A stretch of 64,000 nucleotides of DNA from assembly GCF_050003625.1 (NCBI RefSeq), contig NC_134397.1:154338691-154402690 (forward strand), read 5' to 3'. The first letter of the stretch is position 1. Each line of letters starts with the position of its first letter. Positions 54,698 to 64,000 of the stretch are shown here, one piece after another. The notes below the pieces were generated by a model. It was given only the letters and a program-made list of their open reading frames with translations, searched no databases and was not told the origin of the DNA. A program made the position numbers and the translations under genes. This DNA comes from Haematobia irritans. Lineage: Eukaryota > Arthropoda > Insecta > Diptera > Muscidae.

Positions 54698-56410
54698 TTG
54701 ATGGGTGGTATATTAAATTTGTCATTCCGTTTGTAACACATCGAAATATTGCTCTAACACCCCATTAAGTATTTATATTCCGGGTCGTGGTGAAATTCTG
54801 AGTCAATCTAAGCATGTCCGTCCTTCCGTCTTTTGAAATCACGCTAACTTCTGAAAGAAACAAGCTATCGACTTGAAACTTGCCATAAGTTGTTATTGAT
54901 GTAGATCGGATGGTATTGCAAATGACCATATCGGACCACTTTTATGTATAGCCTCCTCCGTCCTTCCGTCTTTTGAAATCACGCTAACTTCCGAAAGAAA
55001 CAAGGTATCGACTTGAAACTTGGCATAAGTAGTTGTTATTGATGTAGGTCGGATGGTATTGCAAATGGCCATATCGGACCATTTTATGTATAGCCCTCAT
55101 ATAAACGGGCCCCAGATTTGGCTTGCGAAGCCTCTAAGAATAGCATATTTCATCCGATCTGGCTGAAATTTGGTACGTAATGTGGGTATATGGTCTCTAA
55201 CAAACATGCGAAAATTGGTCCACATCGGTCCATAATTATATATAGCCCCCATATAAACCGATCCCCAGATTTGGCTTGCGGAGCCTCAAAGAGAAGCAAA
55301 TTGGATCCTATCCGGCTAAAATTTGGTACATAGTGTTGGTATATGGTATCTAACAACCGTGCGAAAATTGGTCCATATCGGTTCATAATTATATATAGCC
55401 CCCATATAAACCGATCCCCAGATTTGGCTTGCGGAGCCTCAAAGAGAAGCAAATTGAATCTGAACGGGCTGAAATTTTGTACATAGTGTTGGTATATGGT
55501 CTCTAATAACCATGCAAAAATTGGTCCACATCGGTCCATAATTATTTATAGCCCTCATATAAACCGATCAGCAGATTTGGTTTGCGGAGTCTCTAAGAGA
55601 AGAAAATTTCATCGGATCCGTCTGAAATTTGGTACATGATATTAGAATATAGTCTCTAACAACCATGCAAAAATTGGTCCATAATTATATATAGACCCCA
55701 TATAAACCAGAGCCTCCTGAAGGAAGGCTCACTTGACTATTCAGTCCATTGTGATACCACAGTGGTGAACTTCTCTCTTATCACTGAGTGCTGCCCGATT
55801 CCATATTAAGCTCAATGACAAGGGACCTCCTTTTTATATCCGAGTCCGAATGGCGTTCCACATTGCAGTGAAACCACTTAGAGAAGCTTTGAAACCCTCA
55901 GAAATGTCACCAGCATTACTGAGGTGGGATAATCCACCGTTGAAAAACTTTTTGGTGTTCGGTCGAAGCAGGAATCGAACCCACGACCTTGTGTATGCAA
56001 GGCGGGCATGCTAACCATTGCATCACGGTGGCTCCCCTATATAAACCGATCCCCAGATATGACCTCCGGAGCCTCTTGAAGGAGCAAAATTCATCCGATC
56101 CGGTTAAAATTTGGTACATTGCGCTAGTATATGACAAATAACAACCATGCCAAAATTGGTCCATAGCAATCTATAGTCATATATAGCCCCGAGATAAACC
56201 GATCCCCAATCACAGAAAAATTGGTCCTTTTCGGTTCATAATCACGATTGCCACTCGAGCCAAAAATAATATACCAAAATGTTATTGCCATTGAAAATTT
56301 TGTCAATATTTTATTTCTTTAGAAAACTTTGTCAAAACATAATTTCTATAGAAAATTTTGTTAAAAATTTATTTCTATAGAAAAATTTTTCAAAATTTTA
56401 TTTCCTTTTG
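54698..56410 (+). mobile_element. family A element with internal head duplication and a SINE insertion
   Basis: Truncated head, core, then a ~150-bp segment present twice in tandem (54815-54955 and 54960-55095; each begins CCGTCCTTCCGTCTTTTGAA), monomers, SINE copy 4 (55728-56035), one further monomer and satellite relics (56275-56400). Confidence 0.8.
55728..56035 (-). mobile_element. tRNA-derived SINE, copy 4
   Basis: Best-preserved head: complement of GGAATCGAACCCACGACC at 55971 and GGTGGCTCC at 56027, giving GGAGCCACCGTG at the 5' end. The 3' tail has lost its last ~20 bases (starts at GGCTCACTTGACTATTC). It interrupts a family A monomer. Confidence 0.85.
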
Positions 56411-56412
56411 TT

Positions 56413-56886
56413 GTTTTTGATCTCAGCTTAAAACCATGCATTGACTAAACTACAAGTGTGGCTTAACCAACAGAGGAAAAGTATGCTTGTCAAATTTATT
56501 TGGGTCAAGCCCTATAGACTGCAAGATGGTTGGATGTACAGCTGTTTCGGAATTACCACATTCCCCATCAGCATCCTCTATTTGCAGCAAAACTATCAAC
56601 CAATTATCAGAATAAATTCGGGTAATTCACTCAACCCAAAGTGAACTACACTTGAACCTTCCGAAAAAAGGTTTGATAGTCGGCTACCATATCACTTTTC
56701 CTTTGCCAAACTCAAATCATCGATTTGAATGTAGTTGGCTGGGTTTGCTTTTGAGCGTTCTTCCTCTATCTTCATTCGTTTTGTTTGTTATAGTTGGTTT
56801 CTCTTCAATCATTATTATTGTTTTTGATCTCAGCTTAAAAACATGCATTGACTAAACTACAAGTGTAGCTTAACCAACAGAGGAAA
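56413..56886. repeat. ~72-bp direct repeats 402 bp apart
   Basis: TTTTGATCTCAGCTTAAAA ... CTACAAGTGT[G/A]GCTTAACC occurs at ~56415-56485 and ~56821-56886 with 2-3 differences. The interior resembles no family here. Could be a small LTR-type element or a local duplication. Confidence 0.55.
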
Positions 56887-57478
56887 AAATTTTATAAAAA
56901 AATTAAAGAATTTAATTTCTGTAGAAAATATTGTCAACATTTTATTTCCGTATATACTTAATTTATAATAAAAATTTTCTTCGCCGTATACCAAACTAAA
57001 CTTTTAATCATTGCTATTGTCATATACTACATAAAAAATATTTTTTCGCTGTGTATAAATTCTGTGAATATAACAACATTTTAAATTTGCATATTTTTCT
57101 CTATTACTCGAGGAAATCTTTTTACTTTTTTTTTGTCAATTTCTTTTATGTCTTTGAGAAAAAAGTAACTGAAGTAAGAGAAATAGTAAAGAGCCTTTAT
57201 CATGGTTGAAAACAATCTGCTATGGTTAAAGTTTAGTTCAAACTACAATTAACACATGCCTGGATTCATGTCCAAAACAAAAAACAGGAAATCAATAGGG
57301 AAATTTGTAAACGAGACTTGAACTTTGGAACCGAAGACGAACAAGAAAAAAATCGAATGTCAATGAGCTAAACATAGGTGAGACAATTAAAAAAATAGAA
57401 ATGTTCTATAAAAAGACAAATAATTGGATTAAAAGGAAAGAAATTTGAAAATAAGAAACAAATTGAAGCTAATTCCTA
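56887..57478. other. AT-rich interval
   Basis: A few degenerate satellite units to ~56955, then nothing recognisable. Confidence 0.4.
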
Positions 57479-57553
57479 CACCCTCACAAAAAATCGCTTC
57501 TGTAACATATACTCCCAAACATATTTTGCTTCAAGCATATACATTTTTGGGTA
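57479..57553. mobile_element. end fragment of the 30028-type TIR element
   Basis: CACCCTCACAAAAAATCGC and CCCAAACATATTTTGC match the left end of 30028-30820; it is truncated at a family A array. Confidence 0.6.
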
Positions 57554-58172
57554 TTGGTATGGTCATTAGAGAACATATACCAACACCATGTACCAAATTT
57601 CAGCCGGATCGGATGAAAGTTGCTTCTCTTAGAGTAATCGCAAGCCGAATTTGGCGGTCCGTTTATATGGGGGCTATACGTACAAGTGGACCGATATGGA
57701 CCAATTTTTGTTAGATACCATATACTAACACCATGTACCAAATTTCAGCCGGATCGGATGAAATTTTCTTCTCTTAGAGCAATCGCAAGCCAAATTTGGG
57801 GATCGGTTTATATGGGGGATATATATATTTATGGACCGATGTGGACCAATTTTTGCATGGTTGTTAGAGACCATATACCAACACCATATACCAAATTTCA
57901 GCCGGATCGGATGAAATATGCTTCTGTTAGAGGCTCCACAAGCCAAATCTGAGGGTCCCTTTATATGGGGGCTATACGTAAAAGTGGACCGATATGGCCC
58001 ATTTGCAATACCATCCGACCTACATCAATAACAACTACTTGTGCCAAGTTTCAAGTCGTTCGGAAGTTAGCGTGATTTCAACAGACGGACGGACGGACAT
58101 GCTCAGATCGACTCAGAATTTCACCACGACAATATTTCGATGTGCTACAAACGGAATAACAAAGTTAATATA
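57554..58172 (-). mobile_element. family A fragment, no head or tail
   Basis: Three monomers (TTTCAGCCGGATCGGATG at ~57598, 57745 and 57896) and a core with GACGGACGGACGG; it stops at GACAAAGTTAATATA-like sequence and abuts a D element. Confidence 0.75.
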
Positions 58173-58935
58173 AATCTGAACCGATTTTGATTATATTTTC
58201 CACATTTGGTTGATACCACAGAAGGTTACCTTGTGCTAAATTAGAGTAAGATCGGACACTAAATAAGACTATTATGGTCAGAGATAAAGTTATAAGGAAT
58301 ACATTTTTCAAAAACGGACGAGCAAATTTTTGAAAATCGGGCGCTACGTATATATGGGAGGTATAACCAAATCTGAACCAATTTCGATGATTTTGTGCAC
58401 ATATAGTGAGTGCTATAAAAAATTAAATTTGGCCAGATCGGTTTATAAATAAGGGACTTATGGCCAAATTTGGGAAAATCGGGCGATACATATATATGGG
58501 GGCTATATCTAAATCTGAACCGATTTCAATGAAATTTTGGCACACTTAAAGGGTGGTCCATTGGATTACTTTGTGACAATTTTGACGCCGATCGGTTAGT
58601 AAACGAACGAAATCTGACCCCATTTGTCGAAATCGGGCGATACATATATATGGGAGCTATATAAAAATTTTATCCAATTTCTTCCAAATTCAATAGCGTT
58701 AGTCCTTGTGCCCAAAAAACACTCTGTATAATATCATCAAAATCGGTTAATAATTGCGACCGGAATCCTGCGAACAATAAATACATGGACAGACGGACGG
58801 ACGGACACCAAGCGCTAGATCGACTCAGGAGGTGATTCTGAGTCGATCGGTATATATTTTATGGGGTCTAAATCAATATTTCTGGTAGGCACATTTTTTG
58901 GCAGATCAATGTTATTATACCCTAAACCACATAGT
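58173..58935 (-). mobile_element. mini-me-like element, divergent family D
   Basis: Monomers with AATCTGAACCGATTTCAATG and TGGGGGCTATATCTAAATC, a core (GGTATATATTTTATGGGGTC with GACGGACGGACGGAC beside it) and head TTATACCCTAAACCACATAG. Same architecture as A-C; closest to C in the monomers. Confidence 0.7.
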
Positions 58936-59252
58936 GGTTCATATTTTCCTAAAATTGCTTAAATTGAGTTAATAAGTCTTTCAGAAGAGTAAAGACATTT
59001 AAAAAAATTTTAAATCCAAATTTTTCCTTCAACATGTGAAATTTTCTTAGACAACAGAAAAATATAGAAGCAATTAAATAAAGAACCCACTTTTTTGTCT
59101 TATAGCAATATGGATATGTTCGTTCATCTCTTGAACGAAGACCATTCAGAAATTGTTTACTTTTTTACACAATGTACTCATAAAAATTTCATAATAATAT
59201 TAATAAACCTCATAAAAAATCTCGTGATCTTTGTTCAAATGAAAAATATTTT
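58936..59252. other. AT-rich interval, nothing recognised
   Basis: No repeat or coding signal. Confidence 0.4.
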
Positions 59253-62200
59253 TATACCCTCCACCATAGGATGGGGGTATATTAACTTTGTCATTCCGTT
59301 TGTAACACATCGAAATATTGCTCTAAGACCCCATAAAGTATATATATTCTGGGTCGTGGTGAAATTCTGAGTCGATCTGAGCATGTCCGTCCGTCCGTCT
59401 GTTGAAATCACGCTAACTTCCGAACGAAACAAGTTATCGACTTGAAACTTGGCACAAGTAGTTGTTATTGATGTAGGTCAAATGCTATTGCAAATGGGCC
59501 ATATCGGTCCACTTTTACCCATATAAACGGACCCGCAAATTTGGCTTGCAGACCCTCTAAGAGAAGCAAATTTCATCCGATGCAGCTGAAATTTGGTACA
59601 TAGTGTTAGTATATGGTCTCTAACAACCATGCAAAAATTGGTCCATATCGGTCCACTTTTACGTATAGCCCCCATATAAACGGACCCCCAAATTTGGCTT
59701 GCGATCGCTCTCAGAGCAGCAAATTTCATCCGATCCGGCTGAAATTTTGTACATGGTGTTAGTATATGGTCTCTAATAACCACGCAAAAATTGGTCCATA
59801 TCGGTCCACTTTTACGTATAGCCCCCATATAAACGGACCCCCAAATTTGGCTTGCGATCGCTCTAAGAGCAGCAAATTTCATCCGATCCGGCTGAAATTT
59901 GGTACATGGTGTTAGTATATGGTCTCTAACAACCATGCAAGAATTGGTCCATATCGGTCCATAATTACATATAGCCCCCATATAAACCGATCCCCCGATT
60001 TGGCTTGCGGAGCCTCTAAGAGAACCAAATTTCATCTGATCCGGCTGAAATTTGGTACATGGTGTTAGTATATGGTCTCTAACAACCATGCAAAAATTGG
60101 TCCATATCGGTCCACTTTTACGTATAGCCCCCATATAAACGGACCCCCAAATTTGGCTTGCGATCGCTCTAAGAGCAGCAAATTTCATCCGATCCGGCTG
60201 AAATTTGGTACATGGTGTTAGTATATGGTCTGTAACAACCATGCAAGAATTGATCCATATCAGTCCATAATTATATATAGCCCCCATATAAACCGTTCCC
60301 CAGATTTGATCTCCGGAGCCTCTTGGAGGAGCAAAATTCATCCGATCCGGTTGAAATTTGCAACGTGGTGTTAGTATAAGGCCGCTAATATCCATGCCAA
60401 AATTGGTCCATATCGGTCTATAGTTATATATAGCCGATCCCCAATCACACAAAAATTGGTCCATATCGGTTCATATTCATGGTTGCCACTCGAGCCAAAA
60501 ATAATCTACCAAAATTTTATTTTTATGAAAAACATTGTCAAAATGTTATTTCTATAGAAAATTTTGTCAACATTTTATTTCTATAGAAAATTTTGTCAAA
60601 ATTTTATTTCTATAGAAAATTTTGTCAAAATTTTATTTCTATAGACAATTTTTTCCAAATTTTACTTCTAGAAAATGTTGTCAAAATTTTATTTTGTCAA
60701 AATTTTATTTCTATAGAAACTTTAAACTTAATTATATACGTATTTAATCGGTCTTTTTATACCCTCCACCATAGGATGGGGGTATATTAACTTTGTCATT
60801 CCGTTTGTAACACATCGAAATATTGCTCTAAGACCCCATAAAGTATATATATTCTGGGTCGTGGTGAAATTCTGAGTCGATCTAAGCATGTCCGTCCGTC
60901 CGTCCGTCCGTCCGTCTGTCCGTCTGTCCGGCTGTCCGTCCGTCTGTGGAAATCACGCTAACTTCCGAACGAAACAAGCTATCGACTTGAAACTTGGCAC
61001 AAGTAGTTGTTATTGATGTAGGACAGACGGTATTGAAAATCGGCCATATCGGACCACGTTTACGTATAGCCCCCATATAAACCGATCCCCAAATTTGGCT
61101 TGGGGAGCCTCCCGGAGCAGCAAAATTCATCCGATCCGGTTGAAATTTGGTACCTGATGTTAGTATACGGCCTCTAACAACCATGCAAAAATTGGTCCAT
61201 ATCGGTCCATAATTATATATAGCTCCCATATAAACCGATCCCCAGATTTGACCTCCGGAGCCTCTTGGAGGAGCAAAATTCATCCGATTTGGTTGAAATT
61301 TAGTACGTGGTCTTAGTATACGGTCTCTAACACCCATGCAAAAATTGGTCCATGTCGGTTCATAATTATATATAGCCCCCATATAAACCGATCCCCAGAT
61401 TTGACCTCCGGATCCTCTTGGAGGGGAAAAATTCATCCGATCCGGTTGAAATGTGGTACCTGATGTTAGTATACGGTCTCTAACAACCATGCAAAAATTT
61501 GTCCATATCGGTTCATAATTATATATAGCTCCCATATAAACCGATCCCCAGATTTGAACTCCGGAGCCTCTTGGAGGAGCAAAATTCATCCGATCCAATT
61601 GAAATTTAGTACGTGGTTTTAGTATATAGTCTCTAACAACCATGGAAAAATTGGTCCATATCGGTTCATAATTATATATAGCTCCCATATAAACCGATCC
61701 CCAGATTTGACCTCAGGAGCCTCTTGGAGGAGCGAAATTCATCCGATCCAGTTGAAATTTGGTACATGGTGTTTGGTATATGGTATCTAACAACCATGCA
61801 AAAATTGGTCCATATCGGTCCATAATTATATGTAGCAAAAGTCATCCGATGCGGTTGAAATTTGGTACATTTTGTCAATATATGGCCTCTAACAGCCATG
61901 TAAAAATTGGTCAATATCGGTCTTTAGTTATATATAGCCGATGACTTATTACACAAAAATTGGTCCATATCGCCAAAAATAATCTACCAAAACTTTATTT
62001 CCATAGAAAATTTTGTCAAATTTTATTACTATAAAAAGTTGTGTCAAAATTTCATTTCTATAGAAAGTTTTGTCAAACGTTTATTTCTATAGAAAATTTT
62101 GTCAAGTTTTTATTTCTATAGAAAATTTTGTCAAAATTTTTTTTTGTCAAACTATATTATATACGTATTTAATCGGCCTTTTTTTGTTTAATATATACCC

Positions 62201-62595
62201 CGTATGGGCTAACTTACAATTTAGAAGACAGTGTTAAAAAGTTTTACGATAACTTGCCATCGGCAAGTGTTATAGCAACCCAAGTAATTCGATTGTGGAT
62301 GACAGCCTTTAGTAGAAGTTCCTACGCAATCCATGGTGGAGGGTACGTAAGATTCGGCCTGGCCGAACTTACGGCCGTATATACTTGTTTAGTTTAATAT
62401 ATACTACGTATGGACTACCTTGTAATTTAGAAGACGGTGTTGGGAAGTTTTAAGATACCTTGCCATCGGCAAGTGTTACCGCAATCCAAGTAATACGATT
62501 GTGGATGACAGTCTTCAGTAGAAGAGTCTACGCAATCCATGGTGGAGGGTACATAAGCTTCGGCCTGGCCGAACTTACGGCCGTATATACTTGTT
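59253..62595 (+). mobile_element. family A element (outer), split by another A element
   Basis: Head, core, seven monomers (59500-60480), satellite (60510-60720), internal tail to ATCGGTCTTTT at 60757; it resumes at 62391 (AGTTTAATATATACTACG) and ends GTATATACTTGTT at 62595. The 328-codon minus-strand frame over the monomers is an effect of the 153-bp period. Confidence 0.87.
60758..62390 (+). mobile_element. family A element (inner), complete
   Basis: Head TATACCCTCCACCATAGGAT, (GTCC)n/(GTCT)n at 60890-60950, five monomers, satellite (61995-62140) and hairpin tail ending ATACTTGTTT. Closely similar to 41802-43652, including the diagnostic GCTGTCCGTCCGTCTGTGG and GGAGCAGCAAAATTCATCC, so both belong to one recent subfamily. 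Confidence 0.9.
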
Positions 62596-63690
62596 AAATC
62601 TATATTTTCTATGAATATTTGTAAACCATAGGTCGGCTAAACACCACGCTTTTATTATTAATTCTATCTTTCGTTGCTCGGTAATTTTCCATGTCAACAG
62701 AAGTCAATGAATTTTTAGCCCGTATATTAAAATCAAAATAGCTACAAATGTTTCAAATTATATACATTTTTTCTGGACAAGAGTCCATTTTTAAATTTTG
62801 CTATGAACTAATAATAGGCCAAGAGAATAAACAAGAAAATTACCAGTAATTCATCCATCCTATAATCGGCAAGTTGGCTATGAAACAAAGAGCAACAGTT
62901 TTCTTTTACGCACATTTGTGGCATACCAAGAACTCTGACACGAACCAAGAAGAAGGCATTTTTCAACAGTGTCTTAAATAGTAAGAAATCCATATAAGTT
63001 CATTGTGGCGCAAAATTTACCCAGAAATCGCTAATATGTTAATCCTATTTCCAATAATTTAATCCTGTCAAAATATCGTTTATTTTTGACTTTAAGCCCA
63101 ATTAAGGAATTTAAAGGTTTTCCCTATTCCTCCTCAATAAATTTAACAAATTATGTCTGGTCACGGTAATAGTGTCTATCATTTACGTCAATTCAATTCC
63201 ACTGTATCATCTTAGGTCCCTGACAGCTGATTTGTAGTGTTGATTAATACCACTTGGTGGAGGAGATTGTTGCACATGCGCATCAAAGATATTTAAGCTT
63301 TCAACATGGTTTTTGTCACGCTAACATGGACAAAGCGAACTTGCCTTTCAACGTCGATGCTTAAAGGAGTCAGTTGGCAACAACTTCTAATTTAGTACTT
63401 CAGTGGCATGTTGCTTAAAAGGCTAAGAAATGGAAGGCCTCCTAAGCGTGTATTCTAGGAGATTCTCAAAATAACTTTTAGCCTTAGATTTTTTATCTTT
63501 AATCCAAAGTCAGCGGCCCACCTCAATTTGAGTCCATAATAATGCCAATTCATGTTGAAAGGTAATATCAATACTGCTTAGCCACATCGTATTCTACCCC
63601 GTTAATTGTTTACTAGACTTCTTGATTTAGCCCGCTTTTCCCATTGGGTAAACCATGAAGCAAAGGATGCTTTATGTCTTGGGACTCTGA
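62596..63690. other. single-copy-looking interval
   Basis: No repeat family recognised. The short minus-strand frame at 62808-62993 has no domain. It precedes the promoter-like site at 63691. Confidence 0.4.
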
Positions 63691-63727
63691 TATAAATAAA
63701 AGCAAATAACCAGCAGCATTCAGTTTC
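63691..63727 (+). promoter_or_regulatory. TATA box plus initiator core promoter
   Basis: TATAAATA at 63691-63698 and TTCAGTTT at 63719-63726, whose A at 63722 is 31 bp downstream of the first T of TATA. Both spacing and the TCAGTT initiator fit the insect core-promoter consensus. Only tiny reading frames follow before 64000, so any coding exon lies outside or the transcript is non-coding. Confidence 0.5.
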
Positions 63728-64000
63728 ACCACAACAAGGAATTGGATGGCAAAACATAAATAACCACTGAATAAACACCAATGCTGACATAAACATCGCT
63801 ACTTGGTTTTGGTGGGGGAATGAGTGGCTTTATAATGGGAACTTGACTAGGTTGAATTGGCTTGCCCCAGACTGGTTCTTGGGGCACAACTCCAGTGCAG
63901 TGTTTTGTGCTTCCACACGCAATTGTCTTAATTCGTTTGTTCAACACATATAATTTGTTCGTTGTGCTTTTCTGATGCGCAAGAGTCTTTGGTTTTGTCC
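63726..64000 (-). CDS. open frame continuing beyond the window, Pro-rich, unknown product
   Basis: The frame is open from the window edge to a stop at 63726, ~90 codons, with no internal ATG until codon ~28 or later. It includes CGSTKHCTGVVPQEPVWGKP and IIKPLIPPPKPSSD, a composition like an extracellular Pro-rich protein. It may be a real exon ending at a donor near 63800 (GTAGCG or GTTTAT on the minus strand), the rest being intron read-through. It overlaps the plus-strand promoter at 63691, so one of the two calls may be wrong. Family not recognised. Confidence 0.35.
   Translation of the reverse strand, partial: TKPKTLAHQKSTTNKLYVLNKRIKTIACGSTKHCTGVVPQEPVWGKPIQPSQVPIIKPLIPPPKPSSDVYVSIGVYSVVIYVLPSNSLLW

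Noticed and set aside
59478..60464. 328-codon minus-strand open frame with 51-residue repeats
   Set aside because: It lies wholly in ~153-bp monomers of a mini-me-like element; the period is a multiple of three and the frame has no stop by composition. Same for 42049-43063, 50726-51325, 60882-61688, 9074-9577 and 356-844.

Overview
The window looks like intergenic or large-intron DNA from a higher (calyptrate) fly, most likely a muscid such as Stomoxys, Haematobia or Musca. It is AT-rich, has fly-type short introns in its one candidate spliced gene, and is packed with Diptera-specific repeats. The species call is inference. I find no intact, recognisable host protein gene. About two thirds of the sequence is a nested mosaic of mobile elements.

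The dominant component is a group of non-autonomous elements resembling dipteran mini-me/DINE (Helitron-like) elements. Each has a palindromic head, a conserved core between (TA)n and (GTCY)n microsatellites, a tandem array of ~153-bp monomers, often a 29-bp AT-rich satellite, and a GC-rich hairpin tail ending near ACTTGTT. I call the families A (most copies), B, C and D. Because 153 = 3 x 51 and the monomer has one stop-free frame, the arrays give spurious open frames of up to ~328 codons. These are not annotated as genes.

Cut-and-paste elements sit in and around them. Many TIR elements (CAC...AGAGAA or CAC..AAAAAAA ends) duplicate TA, a few TG/CA. Two hAT-like elements have 8-bp target duplications. 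There are also a decayed DD37E Tc1/mariner-type element (14.9-16.2 kb), a deleted mariner (54.0-54.4 kb) and a 4.4-kb giant palindrome (14.3-18.6 kb). Retroelements are a tRNA-derived SINE (four substantial copies) and a broken RNase H-bearing LINE (32.8-34.5 kb) that shares its 3' tail with the SINE.

Layout: 0-11 kb, A elements with TIR insertions, one of them a 2.46-kb element carrying a candidate spliced gene; 11-13 kb, unrecognised DNA; 13-21.6 kb, B element, giant palindrome, SINE and LINE fragments; 21.7-23 kb, single-copy-looking DNA with a candidate first coding exon; 23-32 kb, A and C elements nested in one another; 32.5-35.1 kb, hAT element containing LINE and C element; 35-41 kb, MITEs and a duplicated segment; 41-49.6 kb, a family with CAGCAAA ends and a B element; 49.9-62.6 kb, long A arrays, SINEs and a mariner remnant; 62.6-64 kb, unrecognised DNA with a good TATA+Inr promoter and an open frame running off the end.

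The elements interact as a parasite community: LINE with SINE, and TIR, SINE and rolling-circle-like elements inserting in one another's arrays. Several junctions can be read against paralogous empty sites, which gives exact boundaries and a relative insertion order.
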